Assembly (NCBI GenBank): GCA_036345935.2
Contig: JADWOT020000004.1
Coordinates: forward strand, 20,441,155 to 20,505,154
Origin: Taenia hydatigena
Taxonomy: Eukaryota > Platyhelminthes > Cestoda > Cyclophyllidea > Taeniidae
Reading direction: 5' to 3'
Length of the DNA stretch: 64,000 nt
Positions 48,301 through 60,496 of the stretch are shown piece after piece. The notes beneath the pieces are model-generated. The model ran no database searches and was not told where the DNA came from. It worked only from the letters and a program-made list of their open reading frames with translations. Each line of letters opens with the position of its first letter. Within the stretch, counting starts at the first letter, position 1. The position numbers were made by a program, and so were the translations under genes.

Positions 48301-48600
48301 TGGCCAGTAGTGTATCAAACAGTTAGTATAATCTCAGGTGTCCATATCTGGCAAAGCTATCCCATATGAGTTCGGCGGTGGTAGTATTCGACAGCATCCG
48401 CTACCACAGTCATCGCTGATCTGACGATTTCCTGTCACTTCGAATTCCCTCCAAAAAAAGTGCGGAATTGTCCCACTATTAATTTGGTACTCTGAGATGC
48501 CTCCCAACCCATCGGCCCTCACCATTGTTAGCTCCATAAGCTTCCATTACGTGGAAGGAGGGGCCACGCCTAGTGATGCTCTGTTGTGGAAGCGCGGAAA
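45393..48600. other. 3' flank and intergenic DNA
   Basis: No gene is recognised. Frames of up to 111 codons on either strand lack motifs and splice partners. The first few hundred bases are presumably 3' UTR of the preceding gene. Confidence 0.4.
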
Positions 48601-49170
48601 AAGTGTGTGCGTGTATACACACACGATCAAAATACCCGCCCCCATGCGGTCCTCTGATTGGTTACAGGGGGTCACCGCCCAACTTACGCGGGTGAAAGGT
48701 AGGCAGGCAGGCAGGCAGGCAAGCGGGCAGTGGGAAAAGCGGGAGGCGGAGACGGAAGAAGCACGCGTATCCAGCCCAATTGTGCGTGGGTTGGCTTAGC
48801 AACTAACACTAGGGGCTATGCTAACGCCTACCCGCAGGTAGACTCAAACCTATTCCCCGCCTCCCGTACCTAACGTGCGTGTCTCCACCATCCACCTACC
48901 CCAAACCCTTCATTACGACCCCAGTGCTTTGCCACCGTGCTGCTGCAGCATGCTGTGCCGCGCTGTGCTGTGTGACCTAGGCAATGGCCAATCAAGAGAC
49001 GACACCGTGCACCGCAGTGCCACCTACCTTTCACTCTGACCATCGTGCATCATCACTTACCGGCAAGGGGCTCCGCGTCGTTCGACCAAATCGGGTCGCC
49101 GCAGCAGTAGCATCAACACTACCACCGCCGCCAACGTGAATGCGCTGTTGAGGGCAAAAGTAGGCCCGCA
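48601..49170. promoter_or_regulatory. CpG-rich, promoter-like region with (GGCA)n
   Basis: A sharp rise in G+C and CpG after a long A/T-rich stretch. It includes a GTGTGTGCGTGTATACACAC tract, TGATTGG at 48655, five GGCA-type units at 48702-48722, CCAATCA at 48988, and GCCGCAGCAG/CCGCCGCC triplets near 49098-49133. A 51-codon frame opens at 48984 but has no support. It may be a promoter or 5' exon of a gene running right; I cannot decide which. Confidence 0.3.
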
Positions 49171-52100
49171 GTCATAAATGTCCGGCATGTGCTTCTTAGA
49201 AATCTAGCTACCAGTCACATCAACTCGTGTTGCAAGGACGTTGGTTGAGTCTAAATCGATTAAATAAATGTGTTTGTGTTCTATGAGTATTTGCCTTCTT
49301 TGGAGTTGGACAAAAAGCTAATGAGGGCTGATGTCATTTTGCAACAATAAAGCCCATTGGGTGTGGTAATAGATTTCCGCCTAAAATTATGACTGCAAAT
49401 ATATTAAACATGGAAAAATCATGACAATTTAGTTAAAGTTTTGTCGATAATACTCGAGCTGTCACGCTGCCTTTCCCAGATTAGATATCCAGAATTGGTC
49501 AAAAATTACTTCGAGCTTCTCTATTCATACAGGGTCAGAATTTTTTGGTTTCCCAGTAAATTGCTACTAACTGGTTCCGGTGCTTTCGTTTTGGAGGATG
49601 AAGGGAGAACATAATTATGCGAAAGCTTGAGCTATATTGAAGTAACATTTGTGAGGTGCGAATATACTACTGAAATACGCCCCCCGCCCCTCCCTAGAGG
49701 CAGTTAAATTTTTTTAACAATTTGATGGGTAAGGACATAGTTATATATTTTACCGCTTCAACCGTTATCATAACAACTAATCATCATTAAACACTTAACT
49801 AAAATCCGAGAGAACAAAGGATCAATCAATTCAACCAATCACAGCACTCTGAAATAGGCACAGAAAAATACTACCCTAGAACCCTAGGAATAGCTACAGA
49901 CATTTTCCTGGTGAGTCGAATACTTGTTAGCTAGAAACTCAAACATAACTAGCCAGTGGCTATAGAGACTGCTCTTTTGTCTTGATTTGACGGTCGCTGA
50001 TTGATTGGTTAACCATTCCAGCCAATCATTTTTTTCTAAGATATATTCAAAGATCAAACTCCTCCAAGAGCATGTTTATCACATATTTATGTGTCTCCAT
50101 TGCTAAATTCGTTCACTGTTAAGTAAATATCTACTGTTTTTGCAAAATTCAGTCACATGGATTTCCAAAATGTAGTAGGTATGCTAATTTCCCAGGCAAA
50201 TAAAGCAACATGGCCAAAGTGTATCGTTATCGTATGCTACCTACTAGCCTCCCCAATTGTATTAGTTTAAAATGAACCAGTCCGTGTGACTACAGCAATA
50301 ATAATGTGGTTACGACCACATGTCACACATGTGTGACGCCGAACATGCCTTGAGTGGCGGACATGTAAACACCCCAAACAGAACTGGAGAAGTCAAGACT
50401 TGGTGGCCTTAAAAATGGTTTTGCATCGATTCAACCAAAGGTCACCTGATTTTATTCAAGTCACGTTTTCAAGTCACCTAACTTGCCATACACCTCAGAT
50501 GTTACAAACGGTCTGCCTCTACGGAAAATAGTTCGTGCTTAATGAAGAGTGCAGCTCTTTTACACAAACCCGCGTAACGGCATTTGTATAAAGTGCTAAA
50601 AAAGCGTAAAATGCATGCAGTTAAATTTGAGCAAACAGGACTGTTCGCAACTAACCTGGAGACCCGAACATCTCCACCACCAGAGTCTCAACAACTTTGT
50701 CGAAAACGGCGAATATGGATAAAGGCTCAACAAGTTGTCCTGTTTTGGGTGTCATGTGACAAATTTTCTCCGGAGAGGAGGAACAGCATTCCGTTAAGGG
50801 AAGTTGAGAGGTTCCAGAAGAACAAATTTAGCTCTGACAACATGTAAGCTTGGTGCTTAAATGAAGCAGCCCCCACGTGAACCCCTCAACGGGTGAAATG
50901 AACGTTAGTAAGTGCTCGTAATGGTGTGATGGCTACAGGTCGTTCTGAACGTCCAACTGACCATTAACGAGGAACTTGAGGAATGGAAGTGTCCTGAATG
51001 AACAATAATCACTGCAGGTAAGCTGATTTTCTTCAGCAAAATGGATAACAGAGCAGTGACTAGGCCTTGGGTAACAGATGGACGTAGACGCGAATGTCCA
51101 GACGTTAAGAATGACTTAGAGTCGAAATGGCCAAATTTGGGTGGTAATTTGACAAACCAAAAGGTTTGTTAAATCAACTTTCACAAAAAAGAATCCACCA
51201 ATTACTTCCGGTTATTTGGCTTCAAAAATGGGCTTTAACTCGGCTTCTATAGACGGGTTACAGAGGAAAATAGGCCACCGCAGCACTATGGATCGAACCA
51301 ACTCGTCCTCAGACCGACAGCATCCCAATTCGGAGCTAGAACAGTTAATATAAAGTGATATGTCATGCTGGTAGCTAGTGTGCGGAATTGCAGTGCTAAA
51401 TATGGCTCCACTATGTTGTTTTTAACTCTCCTAATCACCGATGTCTCTTTTATTTTCTTTCACACCGCAAAATCTCATACCGAATGGACTCTTTTTCGCA
51501 ATGATCTAAGGCCGAGCTGTCCCCAAAACTTGCCTGTCAAAGTGGTAATCGGTAAGACCACTCGCTGCCGCAAATCCACGCCTAACGCCAGCCAGCGGGA
51601 CCGCCCGCACCGATGTCGCCCACTCAGATTGAAGCAGGCGGGAAGCCAAGGGAACCAATCAAATCGAGTCTGGAGGTAGACAGTCGTAAGGGTGAATTTC
51701 TCAGGGGCTAGCAGCTATTGATTGGAAGGGGGGAGGGTTTGCTGTACCAAGACGTTGGGACGCCGACGCTTTCCACCAAAATGCAGCGCAAACCCTGATT
51801 ATGGGGCGGGTGGGGGGCGAAAGGGGGGATGGGTGGGTGAATCAGAGCACTAGAAAGTGGAGGAAATTGCCCAATTTGAGTTTGGTTGGGATGATGGTTT
51901 GGTAAGGCGTGTAAATTGCCTCTTTTTTTTGGTTCCCTCTACAAACTTAAATATTTACATGCTTCATATTTTTCAAAGAAGAATTATCAAGAATCGGAGT
52001 CGTTCCTGCATTTTTAATCCGATATGCACTGAATTTAGCATTAAGGTTTTTATAGGTCCAAGTGGATGATGGTAAAGGTGAGATGTAATGCATTCGGAGT

Positions 52101-54500
52101 TCCGCAACCGCGCCACTACAAGTGACTATGAATTGTCAATGTGTAAGCGTTGCTAACAGCAACAAGAACACAATTCCATTTGAAGGGCTTTCTATTCTTT
52201 TGGAGGTAAATTGTTGGTACCACCTCTACTTGGAGGGTGTTAATTATCTCACCACCTAAGCTTGGGGAGTGGAGTCTTGGGATACCTGGCGAAGGGCGAG
52301 TGACCGCCTGGTGGAGAAATTGGCCACTCCGCCTCCATGATAGCAGAATACTTGTCAAGAGTGAAAGTGACTACCCACCTCTGACAGCACATGCCAGTGG
52401 TTGGGCCTTTGGCAGATACAGCACTCGCGCTCAGCCTCCTTATAACCTCTGAAATTGTCATCCAGGTTAGGGCGCCCTCTTCTTCTTCCTCGTCTTCTCC
52501 TTCTCCATTCCTTGCGCTCATAGTTGCACCCAGGTGGACATCAGAGGGCTCCCACCACCACCACACGCCTGTATGGCTGGCTTTAAACTTTTCCATTCTC
52601 TCCTGGAAAGGAGAAATTTTAACCCCGTGCTTGACTGAACGATGTTTCACTACTTTGGCAATGTCTTATGCGGTTTTGTGGTCATCCTTTACCCTGGATG
52701 ACAACTCTTACACTAAACAGCAAAGGCATCCTCACTTGACTAGGCAGAAGCAGTCACATGGCACACTCTGCCATGACCAATTACTTACCCAGTCTTTTAT
52801 CTCCATTGTTACTACGGTAATGGAAAAACCGTGGAAGCATTCTTTTTCCCATCCTGCAAGTTTGTTGTATTCCGCTGACACAGTGGGCAACAACACCAAC
52901 ACTTCAGGCTGCGAGTTACCACCTATTACGGCGAAACATTGTCTACAATTTGTATTTCCGTTGGAGGTTGCACATCCGCTGTGGTTGGTTTACCTTCACC
53001 TTAGGTGGGATAACCTCCGACTTTCTATGCTGTCATTTGAGGTGCTCGCAAGAAGTGAAGTTAGTACCTACTTTTCAAACTTTTTTACGATTTGAAATAG
53101 CTAGACGTCAGCATTAAATAACTTTTTAAAAAATATGTCTTCCAAATTTGACATTCTGGATTAAAAGTTAACCGACTTGCGGTCAAGGTGACCGCGACAA
53201 AGTCGGTAAATCGATCAGCCAATCGGGGAGTACGACCAATCACGTCTGACCTTAAGGAGGAACTAACAAAGCACCCCTGTGATCACTCTACTTGTTTGGG
53301 TGATTTTAAACCGAATTTAATCTCCCATCTTCTCATTACACCACACACACGCATATATGTGTATATAAATAGTGTTTTGACTCACGCACACCTAACCAAA
53401 GTACGTGTTTGCGACTACGCCCATGCACAGGGCGGGTATTTCCACGTAGCCAATCAGACTCTCTCCTGAGGCGTGTGCAGGCGTGCAATCGATCGAACCC
53501 ATGGCGTGGCCGTGGCACAGGCGTTGCCACTGGCAACCCGGTGAGTGCTGTTAGTGCATGCAATTCCTGTTTGAATGTGTAAGAGAGCAAGAGCGAGAGA
53601 GAGCTCACATGCGGGTCAGCAGAGCACCACAACCGATTCTCACAAAATACGCGCTAAAATTCTGCTCACCTCTTGACGGTATCACCCCAACACCAAGTTC
53701 TGAATGTTGCTTCGTTTTGAGAGGAATTTGATCCCCAAAATCTTAATTTTTCATCCGAAAGTTAAGCTAATCTTCTCTGAAAACAATAAACCTATAGTCG
53801 GACGTGGGTGAGCCAGTCTTGGTACCATGCAAGGATTGAAAGCTCCGAAAGGATGAGGACGCTTTGCCTGTCTTCCACTAGGTACTTCAAAGTTTGATCT
53901 TTTAGACATCGAATTTTAGTCAAAGATTTGCAGACAGAGGTCAAAACTGTCCTGCATCCAACAGGCGGGTCTAAGGGACTAATAATTTTCTTGTTCTATG
54001 CTGGACAGGTCGTTATTTTCACCGCTCAACTCGGACGTTCCATCGTATCTAATTTTCGACACAGATGTTTGCACGACTAAACTAGCCTATTCACTTACTA
54101 TTGCCTATGTCTACTTCATCGGCAAGATTTGCGCGACTGTAAGTGGAAAGATAAGGTGGCATTACATATGCGTACCTCTCGGCCAGCAATCGCTGCAATT
54201 TTGAGGTCGCAGATGAGGAAAATAGGTGACAACCAGACCTGTTTGTGCTGAAAACGATAGCACGAAGCTCTTTTTCCACTAAGAAAAGGGATTCCAGTAG
54301 CCACGACATATCTAGCACCCTTGAATGTGCCTTCGCTCTTGTTACGCCCATGATTTTTCATCGAAAGGATAGAAGGCCATGTCCGCCATGGCTGGAGTCA
54401 CGAGTAGTACGAGTGGAGACCATAGCCTGGAGGAGGGATCGGTTGCGGTTCAGCGGTCTCTGCACTGGGGTCTGCTCACAAACCGATTTTTTCACTTCAG
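49171..54500. other. Long gene-poor interval upstream of the zinc-finger gene
   Basis: No supported gene. It includes a perfect 16-bp palindrome at 50322, several CCAATCA motifs, and a 0.85-kb block (52249-53095) where long frames overlap on both strands without a recognised domain. A 104-codon frame at 51365-51679 begins with a hydrophobic stretch after residue 16 but has no further support. Confidence 0.4.
50322..50337. repeat. Perfect 16-bp palindrome GTCACACATGTGTGAC
   Basis: Exactly self-complementary. It belongs to a set of GTCAC-N6-GTGAC elements spread through the window and is the only one whose six central bases are also palindromic. Confidence 0.8.
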
Positions 54501-54539
54501 TTGAAGTCATGTGTCGCGGTCGCAGCAGCTGCCCCACAT

Positions 54540-55385
54540 GTGAGGTGCGTATGTGTGTGTGTTCAGGCGTGTGAACGCACGCACACGCACGCAAGATTAA
54601 CCCTCAGTTCAATCGATTAGCGCGCCGTGTCTGTGACGGGGCTGAAGGTGGGCCCGCGGTAGGGGTTAGGGTGGGGTTTAACTAGGTCCTTTGAAGACCA
54701 CCGCTGTCGGTGTGCCTGCATGCACGTGTAATACCAAGCTTTTCCTGCATTGAAGATTTGATTTGTACCACCGCATCTCAAAGGTGGCCTGCCGGTTTAA
54801 GCCTTGCCGTTATGTTGACTCATGTTTTGGAACAACAGCGGTTCCAACCGCGTAAAGCGGACCACCACGTATGTACAGAGTGGGGTCGGTGAGTTGCCTC
54901 TAAACCGTCAAAACACTAAACCGATTCGAGATGTGGATGTTGAGGGTGGGCTATCTGAGAAACACCGAAAGCCCGACCTAGCCGAATTCGATCGCGCACA
55001 GTAACCACGGCGGTGGCAACCCGTTGGTCCAGAGATGGTTAGCCAATCACAGGGTCAGCTAGAGGCTGCTCGTCTTGGTGGCAGTGTGAAATGGAGAGCT
55101 AGCTAGCTAGCGAGCGCGCGCCAAAAGACGCGGTCCTCGTTTAGGTGCGCACGTGCGCTTGCGCATGTGCGTGCGTGAGTGTGTGTCTATCTCACGCAAT
55201 TACGAGAGGCGTGCATACGCACATACGCACGCGCGCGCTTTGACCCACTACAAGGTCGCGCACTGATTGGTGGTGACCTGTAAGCGCAGGGAAGGACAAC
55301 TCGTTGGCGGCGCACACAGCCTAGCCGCCTCATTTGACGAATCTAAAACGCGTCGTGAGAGCCGCGCTGTCTATTTCTCTGGCAG
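54540..55385 (+). promoter_or_regulatory. Promoter and 5' leader of the zinc-finger gene
   Basis: CpG-rich DNA with long alternating purine-pyrimidine tracts (54547-54595, 55144-55240), TAGCTAGCTAGC followed by GAGCGCGCGC near 55102, and CCAAT motifs at 55043 and 55264. It ends in a pyrimidine-rich acceptor (TGTCTATTTCTCTGGCAG) at 55385, six bases before the first ATG. The leader is therefore probably spliced: either a 5' UTR intron or, as is common in flatworms, a trans-splice acceptor. Confidence 0.5.
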
Positions 55386-55390
55386 TTATT

Positions 55391-57850
55391 ATGCTCGACG
55401 CTCTGACCAAGGAGGGCATTGCGACAGTTACTTCACCGTCTCTGGCTCCCATTACCTCGCTATCCGCGGACGCCCCTAGACCACTAAAGAGGGTCATAAT
55501 GGACATTGACGAGGAAGAGGAATTAGTCGTTGTCGAGCCCACGGATCCCGACGAAGATCGCCTTCGTGAGGCAACTCTTCAAGCTCAACAAGAGGCCACA
55601 GCAGCTGTAGTAGTTCAGGCCGTTTCGGAACCAATACCTCCTCCCCCTCCTCCGCCATCGCCGCCTTTTTCTCCCCCTTCCGAACCGATGGATTCTAATA
55701 AAAATATGGTCACTACTGACCCAGTTTTGCTCACTCAAATCATTCAAGCATTGAATGCAAAGTCGAATAACCCAACTGTAGAAAGTACCCAGCAATCGCC
55801 GCGGTTTCTGGTCACTTCTTCGAACAATGTTCTAACCTTTCAGCCCTCTACAGCTCCCATCCCTCCTCAGACGTCTTTCATGGTTCAACCACTGAGTGGC
55901 TTTCAGGCAGCTAGACTTTTAAACCTCACACCAGCCACTCCTCCCCCTCCAACACCGATCTCAAACACGGGTCTGCAAAGTCTTCTTTCAACGGATCCGC
56001 TACTCTATGGAATCTTCGTAAACTGTGCTACTTCAAATATGATAACCCAGCTAGCTAATTCCATCTCTGCATCTATGATATCCTTTGCTCAGTTGGTGGC
56101 AATTGATAAAAACATCAATCTGAACAGCCAAATAGCTGAGATTACGCAACTCATCTCGGCTCTAATCAATCTGGCCACCTCGCTCTCAAACACGCTACCG
56201 GGTTTGATGTCCTTGAGGGGTGCGGTGAATCCAACGCCAACGGTCTGCGCACCCCAAACTAACCCTATTCTCACTAGCCTCATTGCAGCTTCCTCGTCCA
56301 CACCTTCACCGCCACAACCAGCAACTGCTCCTCCCTCAGCACTGACAGGGAATTCGACGTCCAAGAATGCTCCTCCTCCACCGAACGTGATCTGTCCTCA
56401 GCCTTGTGCTCCCATCCAGGTGAAACCAGAGCAGCCCACTTTATTGACAAGTGGCAAACAGAGTCCACCAGTTGCCGGTTTGGTAACAAGGTCTGGCACC
56501 GTTCTAACTTCTGTGAAGACAGTTCCACGACCAAAGCGGTTCATATGTACACATTCCGGCTGTACTCGAGCTTTCGCTTCGAGGTTTAACCTTGTTGAAC
56601 ATATCCGCATCCATACTGGGGAAAGACCCTTCGTCTGCCCTGAATCCGGTTGTACTTCGAGATTTAAGAGACGTCGGGACCTCTACGAGCACTCCACAAT
56701 GCATAAGAAGCCCATTCCCAACCCTGGCAAGGCTCTCCTCGTTACCTCCGTTCTCCCAGAGAAAGGAAAGGCTGTGAAGAGTGGTGAAGGCAACCGAAGG
56801 CCACGTCACTTCTGCCCATTCGCTAATTGTCAACGCTCTTATGCTCGCAGACATCGTCTGAATCAGCACATGTGTCTTCACACCGGTGTTGGACCCTTCT
56901 ATTGCAATCAACCGAACTGCAATGTGCGCTACTTTAATTCCGACGACCTTGAACGTCACAAACTCGTCCACCTCCTACCGACTAGCAGTGATCCTGCAAA
57001 AAAGCATATCTGTCCTCACGAAAACTGCGGGAAGGCCTACTCCAAGCTAAACAAACTGCGGGAGCATGTTCGATCACACACCGGCGAAAGGCCGTTTGTC
57101 TGTGAACAGGAGGGTTGTGGTGCTTCATTCAGTCGGCCTTATGGCCTCAAACGTCACCAGCTGACCCATACAACATCAACAACTACCGCCGACATTGCAA
57201 CTGATTCGGAGGCTCAAAGTTCATACCACTCTTCGTCCTCCAAAGTGACAAACCTTGTCACCTCCACACCAGCTACCAGAACTTTGACAGCGGTGTTCTC
57301 TCAGCCTCCGACACTCATCTCCAGAGTGTCTTCCAATCCCCAACCGACAATTCTCAACCTCGTCCAAGCTCTGACTTCTTCTGGCGTCCAGTTGCAACCA
57401 ATAGTCGCGACTGCACCGAGCGAGGAAGCCCCTCAGGTTCCTTTAAACGTCACGATTAAGGCAGATCCCGACTCCACACCCGTTTCTACGGTCACCTCCA
57501 CTCCTCCCAATGTTACAATCACTTCAGTGGCGTCGACTTCAACCAATAAGCTACCTCTCGTTCAACGCTCCAGCAAGGCGGCTGCTACACCCTCTGCCTC
57601 AGCACTGGCGGAGAAGGCGATAGTGATTTCAGGGCCTTTTGGAAAGCGCCGACACATCTGTCCTATGCCTGGATGCACTAAAATCTTCCCCAAATTGAAT
57701 AAGCTGCGAGAGCACATCTGCCGGCATACTGGAGAACGACCGTACGCCTGTGAAGAGTGTCCTGCCACCTTTGTTAGGATGTACGACCTTCGTCGACACG
57801 CTCTCATTCACACGCGTAGGCGGATGGGAATCCTTAATAACGGCGTTTAA
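55391..57850 (+). CDS. C2H2 zinc-finger transcription factor, eight fingers (819 aa)
   Basis: One uninterrupted coding exon. The first ATG is at 55391, just after a good acceptor at 55385; the frame is open further upstream but has no ATG there. An acidic patch (MDIDEEEELVVVEP) is at residues 37-50, a Pro-rich run at about 83-101, and long Ser/Thr/Pro-rich regions fill much of the rest. Eight fingers come in four pairs at about residues 384-440, 473-527, 539-594 and 755-808. The first seven are C-x4-C-x12-H-x3-H; the last is C-x2-C. HTGERP linkers join fingers 1-2, 5-6 and 7-8, and HTGVGP joins 3-4. Fingers 5 and 7 share LNKLREH, suggesting internal duplication of a finger pair. C-x4-C fingers in tandem recall TFIIIA-, ZIC- or YY1-type DNA binders. 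It is a nuclear sequence-specific DNA-binding protein by family knowledge; I cannot name an orthologue. Confidence 0.93.
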   Translation: MLDALTKEGIATVTSPSLAPITSLSADAPRPLKRVIMDIDEEEELVVVEPTDPDEDRLREATLQAQQEATAAVVVQAVSEPIPPPPPPPSPPFSPPSEPMDSNKNMVTTDPVLLTQIIQALNAKSNNPTVESTQQSPRFLVTSSNNVLTFQPSTAPIPPQTSFMVQPLSGFQAARLLNLTPATPPPPTPISNTGLQSLLSTDPLLYGIFVNCATSNMITQLANSISASMISFAQLVAIDKNINLNSQIAEITQLISALINLATSLSNTLPGLMSLRGAVNPTPTVCAPQTNPILTSLIAASSSTPSPPQPATAPPSALTGNSTSKNAPPPPNVICPQPCAPIQVKPEQPTLLTSGKQSPPVAGLVTRSGTVLTSVKTVPRPKRFICTHSGCTRAFASRFNLVEHIRIHTGERPFVCPESGCTSRFKRRRDLYEHSTMHKKPIPNPGKALLVTSVLPEKGKAVKSGEGNRRPRHFCPFANCQRSYARRHRLNQHMCLHTGVGPFYCNQPNCNVRYFNSDDLERHKLVHLLPTSSDPAKKHICPHENCGKAYSKLNKLREHVRSHTGERPFVCEQEGCGASFSRPYGLKRHQLTHTTSTTTADIATDSEAQSSYHSSSSKVTNLVTSTPATRTLTAVFSQPPTLISRVSSNPQPTILNLVQALTSSGVQLQPIVATAPSEEAPQVPLNVTIKADPDSTPVSTVTSTPPNVTITSVASTSTNKLPLVQRSSKAAATPSASALAEKAIVISGPFGKRRHICPMPGCTKIFPKLNKLREHICRHTGERPYACEECPATFVRMYDLRRHALIHTRRRMGILNNGV

Positions 57851-58465
57851 TCAACTGTGATCCCTCTCCTCTACTTCGTGTCCATGTTGTTTAGTCGTTT
57901 AGTTCTTTCTCCTCCCCCTCCCCAGTTTTGGTTGTTTTCTTTTTCCCCTTCTGGTGGAAATTTTGTATAGAGTGGGATGGAGGGTCCTCCTGTGTCACCT
58001 ACCCCCTGTCCCCGTCCACTTAATTACTTATGAATTGTACTCTCGTACACAAGCACGTCTATACACCTCCATGTATTTATGCATGTACATTTCCAATCAA
58101 GTAAATCACTGGCTGTGCCTCCACTTCAAGCGACTGAAGCTTCTGCTGCGGTGGTGGTGGTTTCGACCTGCAGTGCGGTTGACTACAAATAGCGCATATG
58201 TATGCTAATGTCTCTCGTGCCAAAAGTTCAAGGCGCCAAATGGCGGTGGTGATGACGACGATTGCGGTGAGTCATCATAGGCGTGGAACTCTGCTAATTA
58301 TCATATTGTGCCTTCCTTAACTGCTGTGATGAATACACGGGGTACAAAAGATCTGTCAATGTCAACCTTTTCTGTCGGCAAGGTGTAAACACTTCTCCCT
58401 CTCCACGTGACCGTTCATGACCCACCCTGGTGTTGGGTTGACTTAAGTGGCTAAGCTGTTCCACT

Positions 58466-58471
58466 AATAAA
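58466..58471 (+). terminator. Candidate poly(A) signal of the zinc-finger gene
   Basis: AATAAA about 615 bases after the stop codon, the clearest match I noticed downstream. Other sites are possible, since the region is A/T-rich. Confidence 0.25.
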
Positions 58472-60470
58472 CTAAAGTTAACATTTGAAGTTAAGCGGGG
58501 CAGTTTCTGTGACACCTGAGTCATCCCAAGATGTCATGAAGTGGACAAGTCAGTGATTGGAGCTAGTAGGAATGTAGAGGAGCAGTGTAGATTGAATACG
58601 GATGAACCAAAAGCATCCTTCGGCCTACTTTAAATGCTGCTCGCGGTGCCCACCGCGCTCATCCCTCTAGTGTCAACAGTCTCAGCAGTGATTGGTCAAA
58701 CCGTCCCTCTGCTGTCAGGCTATCAATTTGAGTTTTTTAGGATCTCTGATGCTTTGATTGGTGCTAGGTGGTTTGAACTAACAAATCTTTAAATCAACTA
58801 TATTAGCCGTCCTTCCATGAACCGGTTCTATGCTCAGAGACCTTATCTTCACTCCATCGGCGTCAGTGTTGTCTTACTAACTTGTAAAGATGTAAATATG
58901 GAGGTGGATTTGTTGTATGTACAGGAAGACTTATAGACAAACTAATCCTGCTAGAATTAAATGAGATCTGGAGATCCTAATTCAGTCAGTGGACCTAATT
59001 GTCCTCTGCATGCTTTCATCCGGCGTGTACGACGCTAATTAGTGCCACCAGGCACATCAAAGCGCTAGTCAAAGTGGTGATATCTTGCCTAAAGCGCCAG
59101 TTTATTGCCTAACGTGCCGAGTTAATCCTGAAGATGCAATGAAGCACGCCAAATGAGCGAAAGTTCATTATTCGTGCACAGGTATGGGAGGTCACAGGCG
59201 AAGGCGAGGAAGGTCTTGACTTCAAGCCGGAAAGTGAGGTACCTATGCGTAGAGCTAAGGGTGTCACCTTTGCTACAGTTATCAATTAACTTTGGAAGTT
59301 CTCGTTTCGCCTAAACGCTAGTCATGATTGTACGAGTCTGTTTCGACTCTCTCCCTTGAAGCCTTCAAGTCTTCTCTACCGGACTTCTTCGCCTGTTGTG
59401 GGGAACGGTAGAAGCAGAGGTAGGGCGGGTGCCTCCTCTTCGTTTCCAGAATTGAGTCATCGCTAGAGGGCAGGAGGAGAGGGGCGGACGGAGGAGACAG
59501 GACTGGTCGAGTCACCATCAGACGTGTCCCCAACCGATGACTAACGCGTTTCGTGGGTGAGAGGGGCACCTTTGGTACCATTAGTACATTCAACTCAGCG
59601 TTGGCGTCGTTGTCAGCACTAACAGGACTGGTGTCTGTGCGGATAATGCGGGCAGTTAGAGAATTTATAAATCGTCTCCTGCTGGAGTTGATGCTGCCTC
59701 ACAGTCAGTAATGCTCGTCACGAATGTGTGACGTAACAGGAGTGTGAGTTTTAGTCCTTGTCACTTTGTGATAGGTGGTGGTTGCGCTTTTTTCGAGGTA
59801 GATAGGCTGCTATCAGACTTCCTTAACCTGGATGTGTGTGATGGGGCTACTTCAAGCGGCCAAATTGCTGACCCTGCGATTCGGTTGCAGAGATGGCACC
59901 CCGAGAGGAGATTACGTGATTAAGCTGTCAGCACAAGAGTAAAGGTCCAGGTGGCAAAGTAAAAACCAGAATCCTCAACCTGATTCACGTGGACTTGTGG
60001 CAAATCATGAGTTCAGCCAAATGCGATGTAAGTGCTTACTTCCGAAATGTGAGTTTAGTCATTATGAACGCAAAATTTATTCTATTTTTTGCTTTTCTTG
60101 CTACTATTGCCTCGCCCTAGTGGTCCCCCAGGTGAAATCAGGTGATATGAGGTTCAGAAGGGTGGCAGTCTTTGCCAGAAGGCCTGACAGGTCAATAATG
60201 AAAATGAAGCGATTGGAATGCCACCCTATTATGATTGAAGGTGAAGAGAGGGAGGTTGAAGAGTTTATATTGAAAGGCCATTTACCGGTTAGGTCTACCA
60301 CCACGGATTGGAAGTTTTATTAGTTTAATTTGTTATTAACTTATTTTACCAATCAAAAAGCTTTTAAAAGACCAAAAAGGATGTAATTATCCTCTGCTTT
60401 CAGTTATTGCAGTATTCCAAACACAACAAGTCCGATTACCACGAGATTTTTTGCAACCATAAGCAAAAAA

Positions 60471-60496
60471 CAATTGTCACACATTTGTGACAATTG
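60471..60496. repeat. 26-bp inverted repeat CAATTGTCACA-N4-TGTGACAATTG
   Basis: Two perfect 11-base arms around CATT. It contains a GTCAC-N6-GTGAC core and is its longest symmetrical version here. Confidence 0.8.

Noticed and set aside
48984..49139. A 51-codon ATG frame in CpG-rich DNA
   Set aside because: No recognisable motif; triplet-rich composition alone can explain the open frame.
54660..54680. Telomere-like GGGGTTAGGGTGGGG
   Set aside because: Only one TTAGGG unit; not an interstitial telomeric array.
59997..60323. A 108-codon frame with several Cys and Met residues
   Set aside because: It begins only at GTG, has no ATG-proximal context, and no domain pattern or splice partner.
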